Shown: positions 1-13,045 of the stretch, in pieces
Position numbering within the stretch: the stretch's first letter is position 1
Layout: each line of letters starts with the position of its first letter
Origin: Branchiostoma floridae
Taxonomy: Eukaryota; Chordata; Leptocardii; Amphioxiformes; Branchiostomatidae
Direction of reading: 5' to 3'
Assembly: GCF_000003815.2 (NCBI RefSeq)
Contig: NC_049992.1
Span: 15,423,002-15,487,001 of the forward strand
Length of the DNA stretch: 64,000 nucleotides
Position numbers and translations under genes: made by a program
Notes under the pieces: model-generated
Seen by the model: only the letters and a program-made list of their open reading frames with translations
Database searches by the model: none
Told to the model about the DNA's origin: nothing

Positions 1-1440
1 ATTTGCCACAGCAAGATTCTGCTTGGAGATTACTGTAGTGACTATCTTGGCTGAATTTGACGTCCTTGGAAAAGGCAACTTTCGAAGCAGATTTTATGGC
101 CCTGTTTCATGTTTTTGTGACTCTCACTTGACAGCTACGGTTGACGGATCCATAGAGCGCTCAGATTGACAGACATATAAAAAGACCGCAAACTAAAACT
201 ATAGATATGCTTGGAGACGAGAACAAGACATGTCATGTGATGTGATGAGGATTTTTTCTGTGAAAGAATACCGGCAATCACACAGGTTACTAGTAACCTT
301 TTTTAACCTCCTTGTGTTAACCAAAGAAGCCTGGGAGGTCGACAGAAAAGAATATAAGCTCTAATATAAACACATCGTCTTATTACGAAATATCTGAAAG
401 GACATAACGTCTTGCATTGCCTGCTTGTAACACTTGCTACCAATGTTGCAATCACATAGGTTCTCCTGCACTCATTGGGGCAATCGCATCTCAGTATTTG
501 CACAGCGCTGTACTACACCGGTGGTCGGCCTTATAATGGCATCCATGCGGTTTTTACCCAAACTGCAGGCAATGAACGCTATTCAGATGTCTGGATAAGG
601 AGCGCTCCACTAGAAAGGGCAGAAGCGCCTATAAACGACTTCATTAATATTGCAGGCATAAGTTGACCCCATTTTCACACCGGTAGCCAAAGGCGTTTAA
701 TACCATGCGATACGTAGATGATTTACCTTGACTACAAACCTGCTAGCCGCCATGCTAGATAGAGATGCATGGTCAGACATTGTTAATGGCACCTCATATG
801 AGGATGAACTGAACTGAACTGAACTGAACACACCTGTGTTGAGATCTAACGTCATAAAACACCCTTGCATATATGACCAAATTAACTTGTTTCTTGTACA
901 TGCGTGTTTCTTTGCTCATTGTAGGCCTAGGATCAATAGGAAAGACGCAATGACAAGTTCGACTCGTTGCATCATTTCGTTTTCGTTGCATAACGTTCAT
1001 TATTCAAAGAAGGCGACGTCGATACTCCAAACAATCGATTTTTCATATGTCTTAAGATGCTATTGAAGATCTCGAGGGGAATCTCTGGATTTGTTGACAG
1101 AAATTCTATTTGCAAACTTTAAAACTTGCTATCGATGTTGCTATTGTGTAACAGTAGTCCACATTAATTGTGTGACCGTTGTAAAGCGCTACCTTGCGGT
1201 ATTGTGTATAAGTGCAGCTATATCTGTTGTGCTGTTGCGTACTCTGACTCACACTTTGGGTTAGAGTTGCATATCAAAAGTGCACATTTTGGCATCATGG
1301 ACAGGAAGACCCATTTGACAGAATGTACGCCTGGTAGACCTTTAAACTTATCCATATGACACAACAGAGAGCGATAGTCGTCCTTAGAGTACTTTTTTAC
1401 TTTTATAGTTCATTTTTTTAATGCAAATTGCAAAAGGTGT
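1..1440. other. No gene seen
   Basis: Holds only a MITE terminus (15-32) and a short (GAACT)n run near 807-828. The ORFs are short and unlike any family. Confidence 0.6.
15..32. mobile_element. Right terminus of a TAATCTCCAAGCAGA-type MITE cut by the window edge
   Basis: GATTCTGCTTGGAGATTA matches the right end of the element at 3781-3909. The remainder would lie before base 1. Confidence 0.45.
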
Positions 1441-1670
1441 GCAACGCTAGTTCACTTTTAGCCGTGTGGTAACCTATGTCCGTTGTTTTTGAGAACAGAG
1501 TTTGTAAGGATACCAGGTCGACGTCAAGCTGCAATGCTCTTTAAATATCTCTATACATTGAAAATATCCAAATTTGAAAACGCCGTACATCGACTATATA
1601 ATCCAAAATACCCCTGCTTTTAAAACAACGGATATTGGTTATCCCGCGGATAAAAATCAACTACTATAAC
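1441..1670. mobile_element. Palindromic foldback element (TAACGCTAGTTCACC family)
   Basis: AACGCTAGTTCACTTTTA at the left. GGATATTGGTTATCCCGCGG near the right end is the complement of the family's inner arm (CCGCGGGGTAACCTATATCC). Diverged copy. Confidence 0.6.
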
Positions 1671-2009
1671 ATACGTGACAAAAATGTGCAGGAGCTTAAT
1701 CGTTGTAATGTTCATTTGTCTCCGTAAGATGACGTGTTGTTGTTGACTCCAATTAGTTGATATTGCGGTCATAAAACCGCCCGTGTATGCACAGGTGGTG
1801 TATTGTGGTCAGACGTCAAATTTGTACCTGCGGTATATGAATATGAATGCCATTTCCCTATGATATGACCTAATGATTATAAAGAAAGGGAAATATCATT
1901 AACCATATGTAACAACAGAACAACATTAACAGTAAACAAGTAAAGAAATATTCAACGTACTTCTATCATGTCCTGACTGCATATCTATCTACCTAGGCCA
2001 ATATGTATA

Positions 2010-2203
2010 TACTGTAAATGCAGAAATGTTCGCGGTGGATTAATGTTCGCGATTTTCGCGGCGGCCGCTTCACCGCGAATTTAAAACCACCGCGAACATT
2101 TTCCATAAGAGTAAGAGACTACAGTGCATGGTGCTACCGCGAAAAGTCCATTTTCCCGCTACCGCGAAATTAAATCCCCGCGAACTTAAATGTATTTACA
2201 GTA
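2010..2203. mobile_element. MITE, TACTGTAAATGCA family
   Basis: Terminal TACTGTAAATGCA pairs with TGTATTTACAGTA. The subterminal GTTCGCGGTGG blocks and the central GCGGCCGCTTC are shared with the copy at 34448. No coding capacity. Confidence 0.75.
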
Positions 2204-2986
2204 CTTGACTTGACTTTGTTAATGTAAGGCTACTGATATTGCTGTATAGAAGACATCCTCTGGCTGGGCACCCTAAAATTGATGAAGCGAATTTGAGGAA
2301 ATCATACGTTGAATCTGGGCAAAGACAGTTGCTTTAATTATATAATCTAATTCGTTAGGAACGTTTGATAATTGACTGAATACACAGTAGGTCAAACTTA
2401 ACAAATTATTCCATTGACTTCTTCTTTAGCGATTGAATACTTTGCTTATATTAGTAGTATCCGCTTACTGATATTTTTGTGCAATATACGTTATATATTT
2501 GATAATTTTGCAGCTTCTCTGAACGATGTGGTTGTGAACATTTTCTTCATACACATACATAATTAGTGTATCCCGAGGGTAATAAAAGAAGTTTTGGAGG
2601 GGTGCGAACTACAACTCATGTACAAGCTAAACTTCTTGAATTTTAGATTTAATGTTTCCTGGTTACATACTAGTATTTTGTATGACAGGAAATCCCCCCC
2701 AAACGTCACATCGTGGGGGGGGGGGGGGCTTAAAGCTGGTAGCCCCGTGTCTGAGGTACGTAGCTTTAGGCGTTGGCTTCAAGCGCCAAACCTCTGCACG
2801 TTGAAGAGCCCAATACAAGTATCGACAAGACTAGGGGTGACCCGGCGTGCTTGACCAGAAACAGGAGCCACAGTGAGACTGCTTTGCACTGCCAGGTACT
2901 AAAGTTTAATTACCTGAACAAGCATCATATGCTTCACATCATCTGTCCTCTAAACATCTGCTTGGAGACAATTTGGCTGTAAAGCT

Positions 2987-3310
2987 AGGGGCACAACCCG
3001 CCGTACTTGCAAGTGCGTGCTGTCTACGTGCCAAAACGTGGGCAATCTTATGGTATCCGTAAGTGGTAAGTACCGTCTCCGTACGAACACGTGGCGAATC
3101 CCACGGATTTGGGAGCACGCAGACACGCCGTAGAAATTTAAGTGCATGCAGAACTTTCTCTGCGTTCGGGCTGCGGATTCGCCCTCCGTACGTGCCAGTA
3201 CGGGCGACGCACCTGCCATGTACAGACTGAACGTTTTCAGGAATACGTGGCGGACGTGGCCTCCACAAAAAACGTACGGACAAATTGCACGTACGGCGGG
3301 TTGTGCCCCA
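2987..3310. mobile_element. CpG-rich MITE with GGGGCACAACCCGCCGTAC ends
   Basis: GGGGCACAACCCGCCGTAC and its exact complement GTACGGCGGGTTGTGCCCC bound about 320 bp rich in CGTACG-like words. There is no clear target duplication. Overlapping ORFs on both strands reflect the lack of stops in CpG-rich DNA, not genes. Confidence 0.65.
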
Positions 3311-3719
3311 GGCTTAACGTACGAAGGTTCGTGCGGGAACGTTTACACAGGTGGCTCAGTTGTGCTCTTTACATTATCATCTATCACCGCAATAAACATT
3401 CAACAAGCAATAGAACGGAGATAACAACAGGGGATACAGAAAACTTGTTGTCAAAACGTTTGCAGTAGAGTTGATAAAAACTATAGATGACTTCGGTGTT
3501 TCTCATTAACAGTAAGCCCGTATTACTTGTTCAAAACATGGAGATAACGTCGGCGTTGTTTCACCAAAATGGAATGCGATGATGGTAAAGTTAGTCCTAT
3601 ACTTAAGCCTTTTTCGAGGTCGTGGGGACAGTGTGTTGTTATCTACTGTATGAGTCTAGAGTACGATATTGCACACATTTGCCCAATGAATTTCATAGAT
3701 AAGGAACGAATTCTTTTTA

Positions 3720-4050
3720 CTTCTTCACCGCCTTCCACCTCCCCAACCCAAGTCAGGTACCCATTTTCTACACCTTGATCTAATCTCCAAGCAGATCCTA
3801 CGGTGCCATAAGATAGTATCAAAGCTGGCCAAGGAGTGTAGCCGGCCAAGGGAGTCAAACGGGAAGTTTGATACTATACATTACGCACCGTGGATCTGGT
3901 TGGAGATTAACCTTGATCCACCTTGAGAGGAACGTCGTGTAAAGTGCCTTTGCCAATGACACAAAAGCGGTGGCATGTCAGGGAATCCAACCCAGGACCT
4001 CTTGGTTCTGGATTCTGGACCAAATACTTACCCTAACGGGTGCACCAACA
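3720..4050 (-). mobile_element. tRNA-derived SINE, minus strand, interrupted by a MITE
   Basis: The minus strand shows a B-box-like GGTTGGATTCC (3983-3993) and the same body blocks as the 9.3-kb SINE. The body is split by the element at 3781-3909: AGGTACCCATTTT lies before it and GTAAAGTGCCTTTGCC after it. Confidence 0.7.
3781..3909. mobile_element. MULE-like MITE (TAATCTCCAAGCAGAT termini), inserted in a SINE
   Basis: It begins TAATCTCCAAGCAGATCC and ends GGATCTGGTTGGAGATTA. ACCTTGATC occurs exactly on both sides (3772-3780 and 3910-3918), a perfect 9-bp target duplication. Removing the element rejoins the SINE body. Confidence 0.85.
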
Positions 4051-7000
4051 GGACGCCACAAATTGTACATGAGGATACTGTTAAAATTGACGCTACATGG
4101 GTCCACACACAGTAACACAATAGCAGGGAAACTGGACACGAAAATTATTAGTCCGTTTTCGTATGTTCCATTATCTTTTATTTTCATACCATACAATTTT
4201 TACCGCTCGAGTAAACGTAGATTAATGCATCGTTAACCACAGGGATCAAAGACACTACCATATCACACCCACATCATAACTCAAGCCCATTGTTTATTGT
4301 GTAGTTTATTCAGGTGTGCTGGATTGCCCTATACAACCTTTATTGCACCATAAACTTCATTTGTTCTCAATTAAAGCGAAGATGGGGATACACGATAGTG
4401 AAGTTAGCAGAGTTGAATGACTTGTTGAACACCTTATAACGACAGCAGAATGGATTAACAACGGTGACTGGTTTCATAACTGAGTCACAAATCTGTCACC
4501 GTTGGACATCGAATGACGTAAGCGTACTTTGCGCTGTTCAATTGTTTGTACTAAAAGTGTTTTATGTTTTCTTTTGCTTAGTTGCAAACGGTTTGAGTTT
4601 TTCCTATTGAAACCTATAAACAAATTTGGTACTATCATAGACTCATATATGTTTGTACCATTGCATTTACTAAAAGTTGTATTGCCCTAGAAAGAGTGTA
4701 CTTCGAATTCCTGTGTGCTGAAGAGCATTCAGGCGGAATTTCTGATATAATAACCCGTTAAGGGATCTTCTGTATCAAAAGTAAACTACCTAACCTGCCC
4801 ACTCTATTCTATCTTTGTTGTTTGGAAGCAAGTCGATTCGGTCCGGTTTGGCTAGAAATGGCACCAGAAATTCTTGTTGCTCTCCATGTATTCCAGGGAA
4901 TCAGGTAAGTCATGCAAAAATTCGATTGCAATTTTGAAGCATGAAGATTCTAGATAAGACTTTGTCTCTTCTGCCGCAGGTTTCTGTAATTGTTTTTTCT
5001 ATGATCCAGACTGGAGATAGCGGGGCTTCAACTTGATCCCAGGCACCCATCTGATAAGGCCCGCCAGCGGAAAGTCGTTAAAATTCCGTCACGCTCACTT
5101 AAACTGTACGCATGTGTCAATCAGACGCGACAGACAAAATTAACGTTTTATATCTTTTCAACGCTTTTAGGAAGGATTTGACGTTGTTATTCGAGCCTTA
5201 GCATACAGCTATTAGTAACTACCATTCCCTTGGTTAAACCATGGCCTCAATATAGATTTGGTGAGATCACACAAAACTTCGAGCAAAAAGACCACCAGTG
5301 GTGAAATTCTATTACGCAAGGGCAGGTGTAAAGATTGCGACAGCCAAGTGCGAGTACCATGTCAATGTGGGCACTATTCCTGTTTCTTATAGTTGTAGAG
5401 GTTATAGTACTTAATACATGTATTACCTATCTATCCTTTTAAGGCTACAATCGTTGGACGTGAAATATATTAGTCATTGCGTATTGTACAACATAACTTG
5501 CAGACCTTATGTGTTAACGTTATCTTACTCAAGCTGTCATACTGTGTAAAGTTTGTCCTATCATCTAGAGTTAAATACAAACTTTCATCTTTTCTGAATT
5601 TTTTTCTTGACAAAAGAGTTAAAGACTCCGTGTAGTATGGTTTTGTGCTCTTGCGAACAGTTACTTAACGATAACGTAAAATCTAACCTATATGTCAGTT
5701 CTGACTGATCAAATTTCAAAGAACGGTAAAAAGTGCCACGTTTGGAATTTTCCCAAATATTTACAGGACAACCTGAGCGTCGGAATATGTTACTCTGTAC
5801 CGCCTTATCGACAAGAAAAATCAGCGTCTTGCTACTTCAGCCGAGAAGGCTTGTAGTTGCGTGCATTCCACTCCGGCGGTCTTGAATAGAATTCCTGGTC
5901 GGACAAGGTCTTATACGTCTGCGTGGGAAGATGTGCAGACTGATATGCTTGTCTATTACACCCTGAAGCAACGAGAAGCTGCAATAATCTTTTATAGGTT
6001 GAATGGAAAGGTTTGTAGGAGCCATTTTTGTTTATGTTGCAAATCCAAATGGCTGAGATGCGCTGATTTTTCAGTAGATTACGTGAATAAACCGCGCAAA
6101 CAAGGAGGTTAGAAGACATAGGTACAATCGGGCCCTCAGACGAGTATAGTCTATAGATGCCTGCAAGTTAAGTCCAAATTGTTTCATCAAATGGCAAATG
6201 AAGTAACCTGTTCTTTCAACACGTACTTACTTAAGATTTTTCACGAAAGAAGGCTCTAAAGTCGTATGATGGAACCGTTTCGGTAAGGACAGGCGCCCTT
6301 CCTTTTGTGTTGTGACTTGTGAAGATGTCATAGCTTTCAATGGAGCATTGTCTGCTGGGGGGGGGGGGGGGGGCTCCTCTGAAGACCATTAAGGTCTTCA
6401 TTAAAAACCGTTGATCACCTGCAAGTCTTTGTTATAGCTATATAGAATGAACTTTCAGACATCCCAACTAATGCAAACTAAGAACGTATGTTAAAAGTAA
6501 CACGAAGAAAACGTTAATCTAGCAGCACGACGAACCTTATTATTACTACTGTATGACTTTAAATTGTTATAATCGGTAACTGACACACATATTTATACGT
6601 GCATACATAAATGGTCATATCGGTAACTGAAAACACTGAAAATAGCAAGAAGAACTTAGGACATATAGTCATAACAATATAGATAAATTTGCTATGATAG
6701 ACTGAGTTACGGAAATATATTTCAGTTTTTATATCTATGTATGCATTCTTTGTGGCTTGTGTGGCTGTTTTTAATATTGTAGCATCTCAGATATAACAAG
6801 GCGATGATATGAAAATTAAGCATTACGTTCTAGTATATTTTCACTCTAGAAAAAATACATGTGTGTAATATCGGTTTCTCGGGCAACTAGCGTCCATTGA
6901 GAACGATTTGAACAGTTATCGTCTGACAATGGGCTGTGGCGAATCCATTCGGAGCTGAGGTAACTATGTAGTGCCGGGAAGAAAGGCTAAGTTAAGGACA

Positions 7001-9162
7001 TTCATGAGTTTTACGGCTAGCTAGGAACTAAAGCGGCTTGGTTGCAAATTTCTCTTCTTTTTAAGACCTCGTCTCAAATTGGTTCTGAAAAAAATACTAC
7101 TTTGCAAGTTAGGGAAGGCAGAAAAGACAGACTTTCGAGTTAGTTTCCTTAGAAAATGTAGTGGTTTTGTAAGTGACATATGGTCACAATGCGTTAACAT
7201 ATTGTATGGTGTGCTGAAGTTACTTAAAGCGCACAGGACGCGTGTTGTATCGGGACAATGGTGCGAGGCTAGAGTGTGAAATCGGCCGGACGTTTAAGAG
7301 GAAAATACAAGAAAGCACTCCAACCACCTGCCCGTCTAGTGATCTTTTATCAGAGGTTGAGTGGTGTGGAGGAGTTTTACCAGCTTTGTTACGAATATAG
7401 TTCCCTTTTGTTCAGTGCATTAGAGAATAAGTATACGTATACGTAGAACACCGATAAGTTAGAATGCCACCACACTTATTACATGTAATGCATACAAACT
7501 CTAACCCACGCGCACGCTGACCCTGCTTTCAAATGTTCCCGCACCTTTGCTACGACGGGGCACCACACCAGACTATAAAAACTCAGCAGAACAAAAGAGC
7601 GGGGGATTTTTCCTTAGTTTCCCCATCTGCCCTCCCGGACAGCCAATTTAACACGGTGAAAGTTGGATTAACAAATTCCGTGGAGACTCGGCGTAACATT
7701 TTCAAATGAATTCTATGCGACTCTTTGAAACTTTTGTTGAGATGTTTCTTTGTGTGCGCGTATGTGGACAGCATTTTCGCAGAGGGAGGGCACCTGTTTG
7801 GTACCAGAGTTGGTCTGTCGGCTGCCGGAAGCTGAATGGATGTTAGACTTATGCGTGTTTCTGATGGACAGGTGAAAGAAAAGTAAAAACGTGTGAGGTC
7901 CTAATTCTTCACTTTCCAACTAACGGCTTCCGTCCAGCTATGTTTTATCGTACACTTTCTACTTCCTACTGACCTGGAAGAGTTTATATACCACATACAA
8001 TATAATTTAGTATCATCAGAATATGAACATGTTACATTTGGCATTACTTCCATTGCTTGATCGTTCACAACCACAGCTAGTTCGATACATTCTACTCTTT
8101 TGTTATTTCTGCCTCTTATCTTATTTAGTACATTGGTCATCCGATTTCTACCGGGCTCCTTTTAATATACTCCTAAATGTTTTCATGTAAGCGAGCAAAG
8201 GGTAAATGTAGCAATCGGATGACACCCATGCTAGCATTTCAGTATTTTCGACAGAGGAATATTATGAATATAAGATATTTCATCATAATATACATGGAAT
8301 GATAAACAACAGTAGCTGAGGGCACCATACACATGCAGCTACAAACCCACTTGCTCTTCGCCAATTTATAATATCTACTGTTACTTACTGTTACGCATTC
8401 CCCGAGGAACGTTTTAGGAACGTTCTTGTAAATATGTTATGTTTTAAAGCTATTAAGTAAAGCATACACTTAGACCATCATTGCTTGATACCTGTATTAC
8501 GATATACATATACTCCTACATTTCCGCATAACAAGACTGCTTACTTTTCATAATCGATGTGAAGAAACTAATGATGTCTTCGGGTGTCCAACTGATCCAT
8601 ACAAACCGTCCTGTAAAGAAAACACTGTTTCCCTGAGCCATGGCGTGGACATGGTGAGACCAGGGTCATGTAGGGTCAAGCCATCGGCAGTCACCTGCTG
8701 ACTCAAGTGGTCATCTTTTGTTGATAATAGATGGACAGATAACGGAAACAACCTTCCGGCAGACCCTTAAGGGCGTAATTATGCGACCTTCTTTCCCAGA
8801 AGAATGCAACATTATGTTCTTAGCGGAAACGACACAATGTTTCAAAGCATGACATCTGCGAATGAAGTTAAGGTAGTCGTGAGAAAAAAGAAGAATATTT
8901 GGCCATAGAAATCACTTGTTTGATTGAAGAAAAGGAAAAAGAAATGTACTATGATTCTGGAGGCTGTCTCAACATAGAACCTTCGGTGTGACAAAAGAGA
9001 ATGCGTTGTGGTCGACATAGACCGTCCAGTCGCCACGCATAACTCTACTAATCCTGCATCAACATGTGCGCCCTCTTTGACCACCTGTCAGATTATGACA
9101 ATGGCGCGTGGTATTGCGTCGAGCATCCTAAGTCTCGATCAGACTACTTTCGGACATAAGAC
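4051..9162. other. 5.1 kb without a recognisable gene
   Basis: AT-rich unique-looking DNA with a poly(G) run at 6354. No ORF above about 95 codons, and no domain or tRNA fold recognised. Confidence 0.6.
6354..6374. repeat. Poly(G) run
   Basis: About 17-18 consecutive G. Run length is prone to sequencing error. Similar shorter runs lie at 2717-2728 (G) and 49500-49513 (C). Confidence 0.8.
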
Positions 9163-9690
9163 GGTAACGCTACTTCACCTTTATCCGCGGGGTAACCTAT
9201 ACCCGTTGTGCATGTATATAGAAACAAGGTATCTACGTACTATCTAGTGACATCACGTCAATGGACGGTGGTTTCAAACAACACTCGGCGTCGGGCGTGG
9301 CGTATCTGGTAGAGCGTTCGGCTCGGAATCTATAGGTTCTCAGTTCGATCCTCACCGTGCCCCCGACGTTGTGCCCTTGGGAAAGGCACTTTACACGATC
9401 TTCCTCACTTCACCCAGGTGTAAAAATGGGTACCTGGCTCGGTCGGGGAGGTAAAAGGCTACCTTTACCTTCTGTCTGCACCGTGTATGTGGTACTTTTA
9501 ATGTAAGTTACAAAAACTTGAGTGCAGTTCCACATTGTCCTCGTTTGTCCAAAAGCAAAATAGAAAAAAAAACACTCATAAAAATGCAATTTATAACCTC
9601 CATCCGTCGACTTGATATCACTAAATGTCTTGTTTTCAAAAACATCGGATAAAGTTTGCCCCGAGGATAAAGGTGAACTAGCGTTAGCAA
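9163..9690. mobile_element. Palindromic foldback element split by a SINE
   Basis: The left half (9163-9279) has CTTTATCCGCGGGGTAACCT. The right half (9578-9690) has GTCGACTTGATATCACT and GGTGAACTAGCGTTA. The SINE at 9287-9570 lies between them. Confidence 0.75.
9287..9570 (+). mobile_element. tRNA-derived SINE
   Basis: The A-box-like TGGCGTATCTGG (9298-9309) and the B box GTTCGATCC (9343-9351) give a tRNA-type RNA polymerase III promoter. A conserved body follows (CTTGGGAAAGGCACTTTACA, then AATGGGTACCTGGC), and the element ends in an A-rich tail. AACACTC at 9280-9286 and 9571-9577 is the target duplication. The element interrupts a palindromic foldback element whose halves lie at 9163-9279 and 9578-9690. 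It lacks coding capacity and would depend on a LINE in trans. Confidence 0.8.
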
Positions 9691-10048
9691 TTAATCAAAT
9701 GTCTCCAATAATTTGTCAGAAGAGTTGTCCAGCCAGCGAAGGTCCTACGGCAGATGGCCGTTATCAACTGGACTTTTGATCACCAACCGGCTACTCTTAC
9801 AAATTTTTCGCCATACTTTGGCACCTTCCACTATTTTTTCCTCTCCAGGTTTTCAAAGAAACATAGTAGTGACAACGACTAGTGTGTTTGCACGTTGTGA
9901 AAGGAACCTAAACGTTTATAGTTAAACCAACTTTCCGATGTTTTCCTTTGGGTGTATATATATGGAAAGTGTGTATCACAAGGTGAGTAGGGCCTGTACT
10001 GGCTCTCAAAGAGTACTGCAGTTTATCGTGATACCTAAAACCTATATA

Positions 10049-10270
10049 TAACGCTAGGTCACCTTAATTCGCGGGGAAACCAATATCCGTTGTATTTAAA
10101 TCCAGCTTGCTCAGGGATATCAAGTTGACGAACAGTGGTTTCCAACTGCAATATTTTGAAGAAAAAAAATTGCAATTTGAAACCACCGTCTATCGACTTG
10201 ATATCCCTCAATACCGTTTTTAGATACAACGGATATAAGTTAACATGCGAATAAAGGCGAACTAGCGTTA
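10049..10270. mobile_element. Palindromic foldback element (TAACGCTAG family)
   Basis: TAACGCTAGGTCACCTT against AAGGCGAACTAGCGTTA, with the arms continuing through CAATATCCGTTGT and ACAACGGATATAAG and centred on ATTTTGAAG/TTGCAATTTG. A near-complete hairpin. Confidence 0.75.
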
Positions 10271-12690
10271 GGTAATATTGTACTTCTAAACGTACTGAAA
10301 AGTTGAAGGATGACCAGCTCGGACTGACCAGATGGTCAGCGTGCGTACGACTGGCGCGTGACTATGGGGAGGAAGTAGGGTCAGTGGAGGGGTCAGCCAC
10401 GAGTGGACACCCGGCTTGAGCCACCAGGCCACGCGACTTGTCCTTTCACCCAGACTGAATGTGCTTGACACCGTGCAGAGAGGTGTTGGTGGGGCGAACT
10501 GTAGGTCAAGAAGACTGGAGAAGTACAAAGGAAACACATATGTTAACACATCCTATGGGTGACCTTGGAGCTGTGCCATTTGACCTTGGGTATACAAGAA
10601 CAATGGCGGCGCGTGAGAGGTACGGAATGAGCGTGGAAGAGTTTCAGTGAAACATGACGCCCGCCTCAAAATAGCAACTGTTCTTAAGATCAATTCTTTT
10701 CAATTTCCAATTCAGAAACTTTTAAAAATGAACTTTTTCAATAGTAAATGTGGCCGAAGAAGAGGATTCTCTGTTGATACCCCAAACAACTTCTTAGTAG
10801 TATATAGATAAAACAGGAACGGAAACCTTTCTTCAATCCTCTAAGAGCGATTCAATACAGCACCTCTGTACCATATCTGAAGTTCTTACAGGGCCCTGTT
10901 TGTATTGCTAGTCTAAGAGTGAACTGAACCAATCTCATTATGTACACAACGTGTCTAGATATTACTTTCAGGTTGTTTTAGACCTTTGAGAAATATCACT
11001 TTACAGTACAAGGAAATCTATTAGTACATTGTAGCTCCCTTGGGTGACCCACGCAACGAGGAAAAATAAATCTAATGGATACACAATAACAGCTGGAGAC
11101 TCCCGGCCAATCTTAGAGGTCACTCCACGGGTTAGAGGTCACAGAATAGGGTCACCTGGCAGGTGCAAGGAAGTCAAAAGAAGACAAAAGAAACTGACAC
11201 GCTTTAATTGAATTATCAGCTCACCACGAGTAGAAAACGAGGAGGAAACTTTCGGTTTTGTCCCTCAGTTCTATAAAAGTTGACCTGGGCGGAAGAACGA
11301 GTGACCTCTAGTGACCTCGGCGGACGGAAGGGTGGGGAGGGTCAGCCCGGTTGGCGCCGTGGGACGGACCGCGTCTTTAGTGATAGAAATAAGTGTCTTA
11401 AGTACCCAGGACCAGACCGATAGGACTATTACCAATAAGACACGCACACGAGACACGAGACATTCTGTTATGTCACGGTTGGTACCATTATGTAGTAGTT
11501 GTGACGGTACAAAGTGTCGAAAATCCATTTTTGCTGCGCGCTAGAGCATTGCAAAAGATTGTGCGTCTTTATCCCCGGATGAGCGCAGTGGACAGTAACT
11601 GAAAATGAAGGATAATTCACAACTGAAAACAATCACAGGTATTCCATCGGAGAATGGACTAGTATATACAAGTAGTTTTCATATTACGGGAAACAAGACT
11701 TCAGTACTATGGACAGGGACTACCCCGTGTTGCCCCACATAGAGCGTTGTTATGAAAACACTGGGAACTTTCTGATTCTAAACGCTTTTATTTCCAACGA
11801 ATGTTGCATAGATGTATCTGTTGTATTAAAGCTCAAGAAACATACTGTAATATCTCCGAATTCTGTTCGGTGTCGCTGCTAATGTATTCTTTGACACACT
11901 AGCATACATGTATCACCAACGGTTAGCATCTACAGCAGTCTCCGTACTGTGTGTTTGTGGTGGATTTCGTGCCGTTTTCCTATTGCCATGGACGCCCTAA
12001 GGCTTAGGTTCCAATCGGGAAAAGGGGCCCTACCGGGCAGTTCACTGGCTATTTTTTTACGCTTTCGGGTCCCGTGAGACACCTTGCGACTCCCGTGTTA
12101 TTTTTAGGTTCTAGTCGGACTTAGAATGAACTCGGGACCCGGTAACAAGTAGACGACGTAGACGAGTTAGACCGAGGCAGGGTCCCCTGGTATCCAGCAG
12201 TCCACCGGGACAAATTTGTGAAATCATTTGTTGCTTCGGAGCCCGACCGGGGCTCCATCCCTGACGGGCACAAACTACTGGCTAATCCAGATCCTCCCCT
12301 ATGTGTAACCACCCCATCCCTCGTCTCTTATTTTTCCCCAACCCCCATCCTGTCATGTTTACACACAGGATACAGAAATCCACAGTACGTTACGGCAGGC
12401 ACGCGTCATTTACAACGGGCCGGCCACCTGAGGTAAACAAGAGATTACCACTCCTTTCAAACCATCCCCGGCCCCGTGTGTACTAAACCTTGTCCCTGTC
12501 ATGCTTGGCTGTAACACCGTAGGGGTTTTAAGCTGCTTGTGGGTAAATCCATTTCGGGAAGAGACGGTCTGACTACGGAATACTGAACTTTTGTACACAC
12601 AGAATCTCAAACATCAGCGGATTCCTCTGACATGGAGAAGACCTTCAGGTGAGACATGGCTCACCTGCGTGAAGAGGAAGAAGACTGGAA
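10271..12690. other. No gene seen; CpG-richer stretches
   Basis: Contains the half-site cluster at 11.1-11.3 kb and a C/G-rich low-similarity stretch at 11.98-12.3 kb (GGGAAAAGGGGCCC, CTCGGGACCC) that may be an unrecognised repeat. Confidence 0.5.
11115..11325. promoter_or_regulatory. Cluster of nuclear-receptor half-site-like motifs
   Basis: AGAGGTCAC (11115), AGAGGTCAC (11134) and AGGGTCACC (11148) in one direction. TGACC words near 11280, 11303 and 11314 run in the other. Spacing is not that of a classic DR element. Confidence 0.2.
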
Positions 12691-12770
12691 GTGTCACTGG
12701 CGAAAGATAGTGGATACTGACCGTTTCCAAAATCATATCCAGTTGCTTGAGTAACTGCTTTTTGGTGTAA
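12691..12770 (+). mobile_element. Degenerate second copy of the hammerhead-like retroelement tail
   Basis: It shares GATAGTGGAT and the AGTTGCTTGAGTAACT stretch with 59866-59958. It has CTGGCGA instead of CTGACGA and lacks the second stem arm plus GAAAC, so the ribozyme core is destroyed here. Confidence 0.5.
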
Positions 12771-12884
12771 CACTGCTTGGGTCTGAGTTCTCAGGTAATA
12801 AAAAAAGGAAAGTTAATTCCATAGGCTATAGCGTTTTTGAGGGCAGCTATCCTCTGTTCCAGGAGCACACTTTAACCTTCCTAA

Positions 12885-13045
12885 CCGAAGTTTTGTACCC
12901 ACCTTTACACCTGGGTGGAGTATGTTGTGTAAAGTGACTTTCCCCAGGGCACAACATTTGTGGCATGTCAGGGGGTTCAAAACCAGTCCCTCTGGGTTCT
13001 GGGTAAAAAGAAATCCTAACCATTAAGCCAACGCGACGGATGCCA
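12885..13045 (-). mobile_element. tRNA-derived SINE, minus strand
   Basis: On the minus strand, TGGCTTAATGG (A box) and GGTTTTGAACCC (B box) are correctly ordered and followed by AAAGTCACTTTACACAAC and CACCCAGGTGTAAAGGTGGG. The body matches the SINEs at 3.7 and 9.3 kb. The 3' end is truncated. Confidence 0.7.

Noticed and set aside
297..330. AACCTTTTTTAACCTCCTTG as another micro-insert
   Set aside because: Similar to the second insert at 44902, but no flanking direct repeat could be identified.
2939..3468. Overlapping ORFs of 89-114 codons on both strands
   Set aside because: All lie in or beside a CpG-rich MITE that lacks stop codons. Open frames on both strands indicate composition, not coding.
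9293..9362. Possible tRNA gene
   Set aside because: A and B boxes are present, but the cloverleaf is imperfect and the sequence continues into a SINE body with an A-rich tail and target duplication.
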